From the NCBI RefSeq assembly GCF_018881655.1, contig NZ_JACVPX010000001.1, positions 1 through 64,000 on the forward strand: DNA of 64,000 nucleotides. Reading direction: 5' to 3'. The notes under the pieces were generated by a model. It was not told where the DNA came from. It did no database searches and saw only the letters and a program-made list of their open reading frames with translations. Position 1 is the first letter of the stretch; every line of letters starts with the position of its first letter. A program made the position numbers and the translations under genes. The DNA comes from Polynucleobacter sp. Tro8-14-1 (GTDB taxonomy: Bacteria > Pseudomonadota > Gammaproteobacteria > Burkholderiales > Burkholderiaceae). This document shows, piece after piece, positions 15,657 to 24,631 of this stretch.

Positions 15657-15696
15657 CTTAAGATGTAATGGAGGTGAATTCCACGAAAATCTTAAG
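15657..15696. repeat. Inverted repeat CTTAAGAT/ATCTTAAG upstream of tniQ
   Basis: A perfect 8-bp inverted repeat with a 24-bp spacer, starting 9 bases before the tniQ start codon on the minus strand. It could be an operator for tniQ or part of the transposon end. No choice can be made from sequence alone. Confidence 0.45.
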
Positions 15697-15741
15697 AGAA
15701 AAAAGGCTATGATTTACGGACTAACTTTTAATAAATTTTAT

Positions 15742-15762
15742 AGCTCTGCGAAATCAAGAGCT
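15742..15762. repeat. Inverted repeat AGCTCT/AGAGCT in the tniQ-efflux intergenic region
   Basis: A perfect 6-bp dyad with a 9-bp spacer, roughly midway between tniQ and the efflux operon. It is a possible regulator site for either direction. The dyad is short, so chance is not excluded. Confidence 0.3.
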
Positions 15763-15836
15763 TAGACCCTTAATGCAAGACAGGCCTTATTGTCAGTGTT
15801 CACTCGCCTAAAGTTGTGGACAAAATTCAGTAGATA

Positions 15837-15862
15837 AATCAGGGCTTTACGAAGTCCTGATT
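15837..15862 (+). promoter_or_regulatory. Hairpin ahead of the RND efflux operon
   Basis: AATCAGGGCTT (15837-15847) pairs with AAGTCCTGATT (15852-15862) across a TACG loop, with one G-T pair. There is no long T run after it. It may be a regulator site or a weak terminator guarding the operon from read-through. Confidence 0.5.
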
Positions 15863-15901
15863 GGATTTCTGTGGTCAAATAACTCTTGTAAAAGAGGATA
15901 T

Positions 15902-17452
15902 TTGTTGCAACCTATGTTTCTGTCGATGCCCCGTCTTTCAGGTTTGAAATTGCTTCCGCTGATTTGTGCGCTAGCTCTCTCTGCATGCGCGGTCGGCCCA
16001 GACTTTAAGCAACCCGAGGCGCCCAAGACCTCTTCTTATACAGAAGCCCCTGTAGCTAAGAAACTCACCACGGCACCTGGAGTGCCAGGCGGAACAGATC
16101 AAGAGTTTGTAGAAGGCGCAGATATAGAGGCGCAATGGTGGGAGCTTTATAAATCTCCTGAGCTTGATGCGTTGATTAAAAGAGCGCTTGAGCAAAATCC
16201 AAATTTAGGTGCAGCTGATGCAGCATTGCGTGCTGCCCAAGAGAATGTCAATGCACAGATTGGTGGCCAGTACTTTCCAGCAATTGGTGTGGGTGCAAAT
16301 GCCATAAGACAGAAACAGCCCTCAGCCGTCTATGGCATGAACTACGGCTCTGACACTTATAACCTCTACAACGCCACAGTTAATGTGACTTATAAGTTGG
16401 ATGTGTTTGGTGGGGCTCGTAGAGCGGTTGAAGGTGCGCGCGCTCAAGCAGAGGTTGCGCAGTTTCAATTAGAGGGTGCTTATCTTTCGTTAACGGCTAA
16501 CGTAGTGACGAGCGCCGTTAAAGAGGCTGCGTTACGTGCACAGATGCAAGCCACAGAAGAAATTCTGAAAGCCCAAACGAATCTTGCTGAAGTAACTGAG
16601 AAGCAGTTAATCATTGGTACGGTTTCAAGGGTGGATGTCACTTCACAGCGAACTTTAGTATCGAATTCTCAAGTCGATCTCTTTAACTACGAAAGAAACC
16701 TCGCATTTGCTCGCAATCAATTAGCAGTGCTAGTGGGAGAGATTCCGAGCAACGCTAATATTGCAAAGTTTGATTTGGCCAATTTGCATTTGCCAGAGAA
16801 GCTGCCTCTATCGGTGCCTTCCAGCCTGGTGCGGCAACGTCCTGATGTTCGGGCGGCTGAAGCCCAGTTAAAAGCTCAAAATGCTTTCGTTGGTGTTGCA
16901 ACGGCGAACTTATTGCCACAATTTAATATCACGGGATCTATTGGTGCAGCCGCACTGACATCTAACGGGCTATTTGGACCGAACTCTGCATTATGGTCCC
17001 TTGGTGGCGGTATCTTGCAGCCACTGTTTCAGGGTGGTCAGCTGTTGGCGCAACGTCGTGGGGCCATTGCCAACTATGAGCAAGCTGCATTTCAATATCA
17101 GGCAACCGTCTTAAACGCATTCCAAGAAGTAGCCAATGCATTACGCGCACTAGAGACTGGTGCGCAAGCACTCAAAGCAGCATCGGACGCAGAGCGTTAT
17201 GCCTACGAAACTCTGGACTTAGTGCAGCAACAGTACAAACTCGGTACAGCTAGTTATTTAGCAGTGCTCTATTACCAAAATCAGTATCAGCAAGCAAAAG
17301 TGAAATCTGTTGCAGCACAAGCAACTCGCTTCTCAGATACGGCAGCTTTATTTGCAGCATTAGGGGGTGGCTGGTGGAATCGTGAGGGCCCTGCTTTTAA
17401 ACCAAAAGACATAGCGAACAAAGATCAAAATGAAACTTCTGGAACAAATTAA
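15902..17452 (+). CDS. Outer-membrane factor lipoprotein of an RND efflux pump (NodT family)
   Basis: A TolC-like outer-membrane channel of 516 residues. The N-terminal lipobox LALSACAVGPDF marks it as a lipoprotein of the NodT/OprM type. Paired OEP repeats follow, with typical strings such as WWELYKSPELDALIKRAL and PSSLVRQRPDVRAAEAQL. The start is uncertain: TTG at 15902 has a GAGGA site upstream, while ATG at 15914 or 15926 would still keep the whole signal. It is first in a three-gene pump operon and overlaps the adaptor gene by 23 bp. Confidence 0.92.
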   Translation: MLQPMFLSMPRLSGLKLLPLICALALSACAVGPDFKQPEAPKTSSYTEAPVAKKLTTAPGVPGGTDQEFVEGADIEAQWWELYKSPELDALIKRALEQNPNLGAADAALRAAQENVNAQIGGQYFPAIGVGANAIRQKQPSAVYGMNYGSDTYNLYNATVNVTYKLDVFGGARRAVEGARAQAEVAQFQLEGAYLSLTANVVTSAVKEAALRAQMQATEEILKAQTNLAEVTEKQLIIGTVSRVDVTSQRTLVSNSQVDLFNYERNLAFARNQLAVLVGEIPSNANIAKFDLANLHLPEKLPLSVPSSLVRQRPDVRAAEAQLKAQNAFVGVATANLLPQFNITGSIGAAALTSNGLFGPNSALWSLGGGILQPLFQGGQLLAQRRGAIANYEQAAFQYQATVLNAFQEVANALRALETGAQALKAASDAERYAYETLDLVQQQYKLGTASYLAVLYYQNQYQQAKVKSVAAQATRFSDTAALFAALGGGWWNREGPAFKPKDIANKDQNETSGTN

Positions 17453-18761
17453 GAACAAGCTCGTTGCTTTGGTTCTTGCCTTATGGGCATGGCTGCAACG
17501 TAAAGCAATTGAATGGAAATTGCGTGAGAGAGCAATTGCGCTTTGGGAAAAGACCAAAGCCTTTTGGGCGCGCATGGGTCAGAAATGGCGTGGTACCAAG
17601 GCCCATGAAAAGCTCATGGCAATGGAGCCCTTGCAGCGTCGTATGACCATCATGCTTTGTGGCGTATTTTTATTATTGGGTTTGATCTTCGCTTTCAATC
17701 AATTCAAGACTTTCATGATTAAGCATTTCATCGCGGGCATGGGCTTACCTCCTGCAACGGTATCTACCATGGTGATTGCTAATGCAGAATGGCAGCCTAA
17801 GTTAACCAGCGTAGGTAATGTCCGTGCATTTAGGGGTGTTGAGCTCAGTACTGAGATTGGTGGCTTGGTTCAGACTGTGCCGATTAAGTCAGGTCAAGAC
17901 GTTAAAGAGGGCGAACTCCTCATTAAGTTAAATGATGCATCTGATGTAGCTCAGCTGAACTCTTTAAAGGCAATGTCTGATCTCGCAAAAGTCATCAATG
18001 AGCGCGATAGACAGCAGTTGGCCATTCAGGCAATTAGTAAGAACGTATTTGATACGAGCGCCGCTGATTCCAAATCAAAACAAGCTCAGGTTGAGCAGCA
18101 AACTGCTTTAGTAGCCAAGAAAAATCTCAAAGCGCCATTTAGTGGTCGTGTGGGCATTGTTTCTATTAACCCAGGACAGTATGTAAATCCTGGCGATAAG
18201 TTGCTAACACTACAAACCTTGGATCCTATTTTTGTGGATTTCAACTTGCCGCAAAATAATGCCGAGCTCATTCAGGTTGGGCAAGAAGTTGAAGTCACTA
18301 CCGATGCATTTAAGGATGCGAGCTTTGTAGGAAAGATTACGGCTGTTAGTCCAAAGGTCGATACCAATACACGTAATATTCAAGTCGAGGCGCAACTCGC
18401 TAATCCGGATAAGAAAATTCTGCCAGGCATGTTTGCTAATGTGAATATCAAGCTGGGCGATCAAGTGAAATACCTGACCCTACCCCAGACGGCAGTTACC
18501 TATAACCCGTATGGCTCGACCATCTTTATTGCAAAACCTACTGGCAAGAAAGATAAGCAAGGCAATCCAGCTCTTGAGGCACAACAGGTATTTGTAACGA
18601 CTGGATTAACTCGTGGTGATCAAGTGGCCATTTTGAAGGGTGTTGATGAAGGCGCAACGGTGGTTACTAGTGGCCAGCTCAAGCTCAAGAATGGCACGCC
18701 ACTAATTATTAATAACAAGGTGCAGCCAGCTAATTCACCTGATCCAAAGCCGCAGGAATAA
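17430..18761 (+). CDS. Periplasmic adaptor subunit of an RND efflux pump
   Basis: A 443-residue membrane fusion protein. Unusually, about 70 basic, tryptophan-rich residues (LALWAWLQRKAIEWKLRER) precede the membrane anchor (about 71-95, MTIMLCGVFLLLGLIFAF). The lipoyl/barrel-sandwich part contains VPIKSGQDVKEGELLIKLND and LKAPFSGRVGIV, and is followed by the beta-barrel domain with SPKVDTNTRNIQVEAQL. A later start at 17643 (MTIMLCG) would give a more usual length, but the frame is open from 17430. The gene sits between the outer-membrane factor and the permease. In this complex it connects the two. Confidence 0.9.
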   Translation: MKLLEQIKNKLVALVLALWAWLQRKAIEWKLRERAIALWEKTKAFWARMGQKWRGTKAHEKLMAMEPLQRRMTIMLCGVFLLLGLIFAFNQFKTFMIKHFIAGMGLPPATVSTMVIANAEWQPKLTSVGNVRAFRGVELSTEIGGLVQTVPIKSGQDVKEGELLIKLNDASDVAQLNSLKAMSDLAKVINERDRQQLAIQAISKNVFDTSAADSKSKQAQVEQQTALVAKKNLKAPFSGRVGIVSINPGQYVNPGDKLLTLQTLDPIFVDFNLPQNNAELIQVGQEVEVTTDAFKDASFVGKITAVSPKVDTNTRNIQVEAQLANPDKKILPGMFANVNIKLGDQVKYLTLPQTAVTYNPYGSTIFIAKPTGKKDKQGNPALEAQQVFVTTGLTRGDQVAILKGVDEGATVVTSGQLKLKNGTPLIINNKVQPANSPDPKPQE

Positions 18762-18768
18762 ATAGCAG

Positions 18769-21700
18769 ATGAATTGGACTGACATATTCATCCGTAGGCC
18801 AGTGCTCTCCATGGTGGTGAGTGCGCTCGTATTGATTTTTGGTCTGAAGGCAATTGGTTCTTTGCCTGTAAATCAATATCCGCAAACGCAAAATGCGATT
18901 GTGACCATCACTACGGCTTACTATGGTGCTGACCCTGAAACGATTGCTGGGTTTATTACTCAGCCTCTTGAGGCATCTATAGCTCAGGCGCAAGGTATTG
19001 ATTACTTATCTTCTGCCAGCGTGAGTGGAGTCTCCACCATTACTGCAACTTTGAAGTTGAACTATGACTCAAACGCTGCATTAACGCAGATACAGACTCA
19101 AATTAGTGCGGTAAAAAATCAGTTGCCACCGCAGGCACAACAACCTATTTTGACAGTGCAGGTAGGGCAATCTACTGCTGCGATGTATATGGGTTTCTAC
19201 AGCGATGACATCGCCAACAATGCTATTACCGACTATCTATTACGAGTTGTAAAGCCAAAGCTGGACTCTGTTGAGGGGGTTCAGAATGCAGAGATTACTG
19301 GTGGACGTAAATTTGCCTTGCGCGCCTGGTTGGATCGAGAGAAGATGGCCGGTCTTGGTGTGGGCGCAGATGATGTTTATAACGCAATGTCAGCAAACAA
19401 TTACTTGTCTGCAGTTGGAAGCACCAAAGGCGAGATGGTCTCGGTTGACTTGGTTGCTGGCACCGACTTGCATACCCTGGATGAGTTTCGCAAGTTAGTC
19501 ATTAAAAAAGATGGCGTGAATATTGTGTACTTAGACCAAGTGGCCAATGTCACTATGGGTTCTGAGGACTACAACACGAACGTTGCCTTCAGCGGTAAGA
19601 GGTCAGTATTTATTGCTATTAAGGTTGCGCCGCAGGCTAACCTATTAGATGTAGCGCAGCGTGTGCGGGATGTTGTGCCAGATATTCAGAAGCAATTACC
19701 CATTGGCATGACGGGCAAGATTGTTTATGACTCTACCAAATTTATTACTAGCTCTATTGATGAAGTGGTGTCTACTTTAATAGAGGCCTTGGTGATTGTG
19801 ACTGTGGTGATCTACCTCTTCTTGGGTAGCGCTCGTGCGGTTGCTGTTCCAGTAATTGCAATGCCTTTATCGCTCATTGGTACTTTCTTCCTCATGCAAG
19901 TGCTGGGTTATTCGATTAACTTGCTTACCCTTCTCGCTCTGGTCTTGGCAATTGGATTGGTGGTGGACGATGCCATCATCGTGGTGGAAAACGTTGACCG
20001 CCACATGAAAGAAGGCAAGTCACCACTAGAGGCATCTTTAATTGCTGCCCGCGAATTAGGTGGACCTATTTTGGCAATGACGGTAGTGCTGATTGCGGTG
20101 TATATCCCGATTGGCTTTCAGGGCGGTTTGACGGGTGCGCTGTTTACTGAGTTTGCCTTTACTTTGGCTAGTGCAGTAGCGGTTTCAGGCTTAATTGCCT
20201 TAACACTCTCGCCCATGATGTGTTCTCGCATCTTTACAGAAGAGCAAGAGGCTTCACCTTTTGTACAAAAGATTGATCGTATTTTTGAGAAGGTACATCA
20301 CAGCTATCAAACCACTTTGCGTGATTTGCTAAGCACTTGGCAGGTCATCATCGTGATGGGTGTCATCTTGCTGGGGGGCGTAGCTTATTTGTATTCAACG
20401 GCGCGTGCTGAATTAGCGCCAACAGAAGATCAGGGTATTGTTTTGATGCAAGCATCAGGGCCTCCCAATAGTACTGTGACGCAAATGCAGACTTATGCAG
20501 ATCAAATCTACGCAATTGCAGCTGCAGAACCAGAATACGAACAGGCTTTCCAGATCACGAGCCCAACTTCGAGCTTTGGCGGTATCTTGCTGAAAGACTG
20601 GGGTGAGCGCAGTCGTAACGCAACCAAGTTCCAAGAAGATATGCAGCAAAAATGGAACTCCATTGCAGGTGCACGCGTTGCCGCCTTTCAGTTTCCAGCC
20701 CTACCTGGAGCACAAGGCTTGCCTGTGCAGGTTGTTATCAATACAACAGAATCTTATGCAGCGCTAAACGAAGTTTCCCAAGCAGTGCTTGATAAAGCGC
20801 GCCGTAGTGGTAATTTCTTCTTCGTGGATTCTGATCTCAAGATTGATAAGCCACAAGATGTTTTAGAGATTGATCGAGAAAAAGTCGCTGCCTTAGGCAT
20901 GACTCAGCAACAGGTCGGTTCAGCCTTATCTGCTGCTTTAGGCGGTGGATATGTGAATTACTTCTCAGTGGCTGGACGCTCTTATCGTGTGATTCCACAA
21001 GTGAAGCAAGTAGATCGTCTCAATCCAGATCAAATATTGGATTACTACATCCGTACGCCAAGTGGCGCGATGGTTCAAGCGCGCACTATCGCAACGATTA
21101 AACAAAGAGTGGTGCCGCAGTCTATTAATCACTTCCAGCAATTGAATTCAGCAACGATCTCGGGTGTAAGCACACCATTTATTTCGCAAGCGGATTTATT
21201 GGAGTTTATGCGTCAGACTCTGAAAGAGGTTGCCCCTAATGGTTACACCATGGACTATGCAGGGCCATCACGCCAATTTATGGCTGAATCGGGCGGCTTC
21301 TTAGTCACCATGTTCTTTGCGATTCTGATTGTGTTCTTGGTGCTCGCAGCACAATTTGAAAGTTTCCGGGATCCGATTGTGATTTTGGTTTCTGTGCCGC
21401 TAGCCTTATTTGGTGCCTTGATCTTTATTAATCTGGGATTCACGACCTTAAACGTTTATACCCAAGTTGGCCTGGTCACACTCATGGGCTTAATTAGTAA
21501 GCACGGTATTTTGATCGTGGAGTTTGCGAATGAGCTTCAGGAGGCGGGCCGCAGTAAGCTTGATGCTATCGTTGAAGCAAGTAGCGTCCGTTTGCGCCCG
21601 ATTTTGATGACAACTGCAGCAATGGTTTTAGGCGTATTGCCTCTGGTGATTGCTTCTGGGGCGGGTGCCGCAGGACGCAAATCCATGGGCATTGTGATTT

Positions 21701-21804
21701 TCACTGGCCTATCAATTGGTACACTGTTTACACTCTTTGTAGTGCCAGCAATGTACTTATTTATTGGCGCTGATCACCACGCCAAGAAATTTAAGCAGCA
21801 GTAA
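18769..21804 (+). CDS. RND multidrug efflux permease, inner-membrane (HAE1 type)
   Basis: A 1011-residue proton-driven pump. The first helix is followed by the large periplasmic loop with YPQTQNAIVTITTAYYGADP. Helix 4 carries the proton-relay Asp pair in GLVVDDAIIVVENVDRHM. The second half repeats the layout (SKHGILIVEFANEL and RLRPILMTTAAMVLGVLP). The length matches AcrB/MdtB relatives. The substrates cannot be predicted from sequence. It is third in the pump operon, 7 bp after the adaptor, and is followed by a convergent gene. Confidence 0.95.
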   Translation: MNWTDIFIRRPVLSMVVSALVLIFGLKAIGSLPVNQYPQTQNAIVTITTAYYGADPETIAGFITQPLEASIAQAQGIDYLSSASVSGVSTITATLKLNYDSNAALTQIQTQISAVKNQLPPQAQQPILTVQVGQSTAAMYMGFYSDDIANNAITDYLLRVVKPKLDSVEGVQNAEITGGRKFALRAWLDREKMAGLGVGADDVYNAMSANNYLSAVGSTKGEMVSVDLVAGTDLHTLDEFRKLVIKKDGVNIVYLDQVANVTMGSEDYNTNVAFSGKRSVFIAIKVAPQANLLDVAQRVRDVVPDIQKQLPIGMTGKIVYDSTKFITSSIDEVVSTLIEALVIVTVVIYLFLGSARAVAVPVIAMPLSLIGTFFLMQVLGYSINLLTLLALVLAIGLVVDDAIIVVENVDRHMKEGKSPLEASLIAARELGGPILAMTVVLIAVYIPIGFQGGLTGALFTEFAFTLASAVAVSGLIALTLSPMMCSRIFTEEQEASPFVQKIDRIFEKVHHSYQTTLRDLLSTWQVIIVMGVILLGGVAYLYSTARAELAPTEDQGIVLMQASGPPNSTVTQMQTYADQIYAIAAAEPEYEQAFQITSPTSSFGGILLKDWGERSRNATKFQEDMQQKWNSIAGARVAAFQFPALPGAQGLPVQVVINTTESYAALNEVSQAVLDKARRSGNFFFVDSDLKIDKPQDVLEIDREKVAALGMTQQQVGSALSAALGGGYVNYFSVAGRSYRVIPQVKQVDRLNPDQILDYYIRTPSGAMVQARTIATIKQRVVPQSINHFQQLNSATISGVSTPFISQADLLEFMRQTLKEVAPNGYTMDYAGPSRQFMAESGGFLVTMFFAILIVFLVLAAQFESFRDPIVILVSVPLALFGALIFINLGFTTLNVYTQVGLVTLMGLISKHGILIVEFANELQEAGRSKLDAIVEASSVRLRPILMTTAAMVLGVLPLVIASGAGAAGRKSMGIVIFTGLSIGTLFTLFVVPAMYLFIGADHHAKKFKQQ

Positions 21805-21823
21805 AAAATGAAAGACAGAAAAA

Positions 21824-22486
21824 CTATTTAACGATATTGAGTTCTTTTTCAACAATATCGTTAAAGCAAGTTTCATTTTCTAGGCGTTGCATCCAGGTAT
21901 CGATATTCTTAAGGGGTGCACGCTCGCCAGTGTGCTGTGGGAAGGTCTGATTTAGAAGAATCCAACGACTGACACACAGGGCTAGAACAATATCTCCAGT
22001 CTGAAATTGATTTCCTGCGCAATAGCTTTGTTTGGATAAGGTTTGATCTAGCAATCCAAGTAGCCGATTTGTTTCTTGATATCCCTTGAGAATCGAGTCG
22101 TATTTACGTTCTGACTCTGGTGTTCTAGTGAGACCAAGAAATGCAATGCGCAGTGCTGGCCACATCGTGCCCAATTGCCAATCCATCCATTTCTCAGATT
22201 CGTACTGAGTCTTAATTTCTGCTGTAAAGCGCCCAGCCTGATCATGCAGACGGGCTAAATAGCGCATGATGGTATTGGATTCCCAAAGCACCACTTCACC
22301 ATCTTCCAGTGTAGGTACCAAGCCATTTGGGTTGAGATTTAAAAACTCTGGAGTGTTATTGACTCCAAATTGCAGGCCAGCATCGATGCGCTCAAAGTCT
22401 TTGCCTTCTTTGAGTCCAAGCTCAGCAAGGCACCACAATACTTTTTGAACGTTAATCGAACTTTTTCGACCCCATAAACGCATCAT
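21824..22486 (-). CDS. Glutathione S-transferase family protein
   Basis: A 220-residue cytosolic GST-fold protein. The N-terminal thioredoxin-like domain has the glutathione-binding region LWGRKSSINVQKVLW and GLVPTLEDGEVVLWESNTI (cis-Pro, then Glu-Ser). The C-terminal domain is helical with LDQTLSKQSYCAGNQF and TGDIVLAL. The start is the first of two adjacent ATGs. It ends 20 bp from the convergent permease gene and lies downstream of the flavin reductase gene. It may use glutathione in detoxification, with substrate unknown. Confidence 0.9.
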   Translation of the reverse strand: MMRLWGRKSSINVQKVLWCLAELGLKEGKDFERIDAGLQFGVNNTPEFLNLNPNGLVPTLEDGEVVLWESNTIMRYLARLHDQAGRFTAEIKTQYESEKWMDWQLGTMWPALRIAFLGLTRTPESERKYDSILKGYQETNRLLGLLDQTLSKQSYCAGNQFQTGDIVLALCVSRWILLNQTFPQHTGERAPLKNIDTWMQRLENETCFNDIVEKELNIVK

Positions 22487-22514
22487 GGTATTTCCTTACA
22501 AAGATGATTTGGTA

Positions 22515-23015
22515 TTAGCTGGCTTTAGTTTCTGTGAAATCGAGACCAACAAATTGGCTGCGCGCAAAAATGAGGGGCTCTCGCTCGGGATGATTTTTTA
22601 AGTTAATCACTTTGGCAACAATGATGTTGTGATCACCACCTATGTGAACACAAACAGTTTCACATTCGTAATAAGCTACACAATGATCAATCTGCGTAAG
22701 TCCGCTAGCCGCAAGCTTGTGATCAATTCCCTTAAATTGATCGGTCTTCACATTAGCGAAATGCATTGCCAAATTCTCTTGAGAGCGCTCTAGCACATGA
22801 ATCAGATGTTTCTTGCCAAGCTCAACCCAAGGCATGAGTCTTGAATGCTTCTTGAGACTCCAAAGAATGAGTGGTGGCTCGAGTGAGACAGTGTTGAAGG
22901 AGCTAATCGTAATGCCGTGAGAATTATTTTCCTCATCCAAGCAAGTGATAACAGTGACCCCAGTTGCAAATGATGCGAAACCTTTGCGCAGCTCTTGTGA
23001 GGTAAACGGGGTCAT
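22515..23015 (-). CDS. Flavin reductase-like protein (FMN-binding split barrel)
   Basis: A 166-residue protein of the flavin reductase family. It starts LRKGFASFATGVTVITC, continues with GITISSFNTVSLEPPLILWSL, the FMN-binding part of the split barrel, and contains HCVAYYECETVCVHIGGDHNIIV in sections typical of the family. It may supply reduced flavin to a partner monooxygenase, but no such partner is adjacent. It lies 28 bp upstream of the GST gene on the same strand. Confidence 0.88.
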   Translation of the reverse strand: MTPFTSQELRKGFASFATGVTVITCLDEENNSHGITISSFNTVSLEPPLILWSLKKHSRLMPWVELGKKHLIHVLERSQENLAMHFANVKTDQFKGIDHKLAASGLTQIDHCVAYYECETVCVHIGGDHNIIVAKVINLKNHPEREPLIFARSQFVGLDFTETKAS

Positions 23016-23025
23016 TAGTCTTTAC

Positions 23026-23322
23026 TTATTTAGCTTCAGCTTTTGCTGTAGCGGTCAGTGTTGTGCCGGGAATAGGAATCAAAATTTCATTCTCTTCGGC
23101 TTTTACGCATCTGAAGCGATATTCATTGCCTGCCTTGGATAGAAAGCTGGCGCCTTCATAGAAATCATCTTTACAGGTCTTGGTGGCGAAATCCATAACA
23201 TCCTGCGGTGCTGCGCTAGAGGTGATCAGGCGCATATTGCCCATGGACATATTAATTTGGGTGGAATAGCAGCCAGACAGCGCCAAGCCAGAAATCGTAG
23301 TTAATAGTAGAATTTTTTTCAT
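23026..23322 (-). CDS. Small lipoprotein, hypothetical
   Basis: Begins MKKILLLTTISGLALSGCYS, a lipoprotein signal with lipobox ALSGC, so the mature protein of about 80 residues should be lipid-anchored. The start at 23322 was chosen because GGAGG lies six bases upstream on the minus strand and the signal peptide begins here. Upstream in-frame starts are unlikely. Three more cysteines are present, and the C-terminus is Ala- and Lys-rich. No function is recognised. Confidence 0.75.
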   Translation of the reverse strand: MKKILLLTTISGLALSGCYSTQINMSMGNMRLITSSAAPQDVMDFATKTCKDDFYEGASFLSKAGNEYRFRCVKAEENEILIPIPGTTLTATAKAEAK

Positions 23323-23409
23323 GGAAACCTCCATAATCAGCAATGCTCGTTAGGATAAACCTATTAAGCAATTGCTGTGGGGAAATACCTCGTTCTAAAA
23401 GGAAGAGAC

Positions 23410-24393
23410 ATGTTTAAAGCAATATTGGTAAATAAGGATGATCAAGGGTATCGCGCAGAATTAGCCCAAGTGGATGAGGCCAGCCTCCCAGAGGGCGATG
23501 TTCGCGTAAAGGTCCTGTATTCCACTCTCAATTACAAGGATGGCCTGGCTATCACCGGCAAAGGACCAGTGGTTCGTAGCTTTCCAATGGTGCCGGGAAT
23601 CGATTTTGCTGGTGAAGTGATGGAAAGCACCAGTTCCGACTTCAAGACTGGCGACATGGTGCTTCTTAACGGCTGGGGAGTTGGGGAAGGGCATTGGGGC
23701 GGCTTAGGACAGCAGGCCCGTGTGAAGGCCGATTGGTTGATTCCGCTACCCAAGGGATTTACTGCTAAACAAGCATTAGCCATTGGCACCGCAGGTTATA
23801 CCGCTATGCTCTGCGTCATGGCACTACAAAAGCATGGGCTTAAGCCAAGTGATGGTGAGATTTTGGTCACTGGTGCTGCAGGCGGCGTTGGCAGCTTTGC
23901 CATCACACTTCTCAGCAAGCTAGGTTTTACTGTTGTCGCGAGTACCGGCCGTATGGCTGAAGCGGATTACCTGAAAAAATTGGGTGCAACTGAAGTAATT
24001 GATCGCGCCACCTTATCTGCTCCTGGCAAGCCATTAGCAAAAGAGCGTTGGGCTGCAGTGGTTGATAGTGTGGGTAGTCATACCCTGGCTAATGCGTGCG
24101 CGCAGACCAAGAGCGATGGTGCTGTAGCTGCTTGTGGCTTGGCTCAGGGCATGGATTTTCCTTCAAGTGTTGCACCATTTATTTTGCGCGGCGTTACTTT
24201 GTACGGCATTAATAGTGTGACTGTGCCGCGTGCAAAACGCATTGCTGCTTATGAGCAATTGAGTCAGTTGGTGGATCTGAAGACCTTAGATGAAATCTCT
24301 CATGAGATCACGCTTGAGGAGTCAATCAAATACGCGCAAGAATTAATGGCGGGTAACGTACGTGGACGTTTGATTGTCGACGTCAATAAATAA
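23410..24393 (+). CDS. acuI: Zinc-free MDR-family reductase, acrylyl-CoA reductase (AcuI/YhdH) type
   Basis: About 327 residues. A GroES-like N-terminal domain has YSTLNYKDGLAITGKGPVV and FPMVPGIDFAGEV, and a Rossmann domain carries VTGAAGGVGSFAITLL. This is the hallmark pattern of the YhdH/AcuI quinone-oxidoreductase group, which reduces acrylyl-CoA with NADPH. The start at 23410 (MFKAILVNKD) is preceded by AGGAAGAG and matches the usual N-terminus. An upstream GTG frame exists but lacks a good site. The physiological substrate is inferred from family only. Confidence 0.88.
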   Translation: MFKAILVNKDDQGYRAELAQVDEASLPEGDVRVKVLYSTLNYKDGLAITGKGPVVRSFPMVPGIDFAGEVMESTSSDFKTGDMVLLNGWGVGEGHWGGLGQQARVKADWLIPLPKGFTAKQALAIGTAGYTAMLCVMALQKHGLKPSDGEILVTGAAGGVGSFAITLLSKLGFTVVASTGRMAEADYLKKLGATEVIDRATLSAPGKPLAKERWAAVVDSVGSHTLANACAQTKSDGAVAACGLAQGMDFPSSVAPFILRGVTLYGINSVTVPRAKRIAAYEQLSQLVDLKTLDEISHEITLEESIKYAQELMAGNVRGRLIVDVNK

Positions 24394-24413
24394 AAAAGAA
24401 GTAAAGATTGGTA

Positions 24414-24590
24414 TTACTGCGGTGCTTGGGGTTTGCGACTTGGAAGTTGTGTCCAAACCTCAAGCTTCTCAGGATTCGTGAGATCTGACCAATCAGCAAT
24501 TTCAGTCAAGGTACGATAGCAGCCACGACAGTAACCATTTTCAGGATTAATGTCACACCAATTAATGCAAGGCGATGGAACTGTTGTCAA
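24414..24590 (-). CDS. DUF1289 small cysteine-rich protein
   Basis: A 58-residue protein read by eye: it contains PCINWCDIN, GYCRGCYRTLTEIADW and EKLEVW. This is the DUF1289 layout, with four cysteines that may bind a metal or iron-sulfur cluster. The only usable start in the frame is TTG at 24588-24590, because an in-frame stop lies eight codons further up. It is convergent with the acuI-type gene and divergent from the hydrolase gene at 24632. Its function is unknown in the family. Confidence 0.8.
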   Translation of the reverse strand: MTTVPSPCINWCDINPENGYCRGCYRTLTEIADWSDLTNPEKLEVWTQLPSRKPQAPQ

Positions 24591-24631
24591 AGCAAACCTA
24601 GAAGTAAAAAATCAATCAATAACACTAAGCC

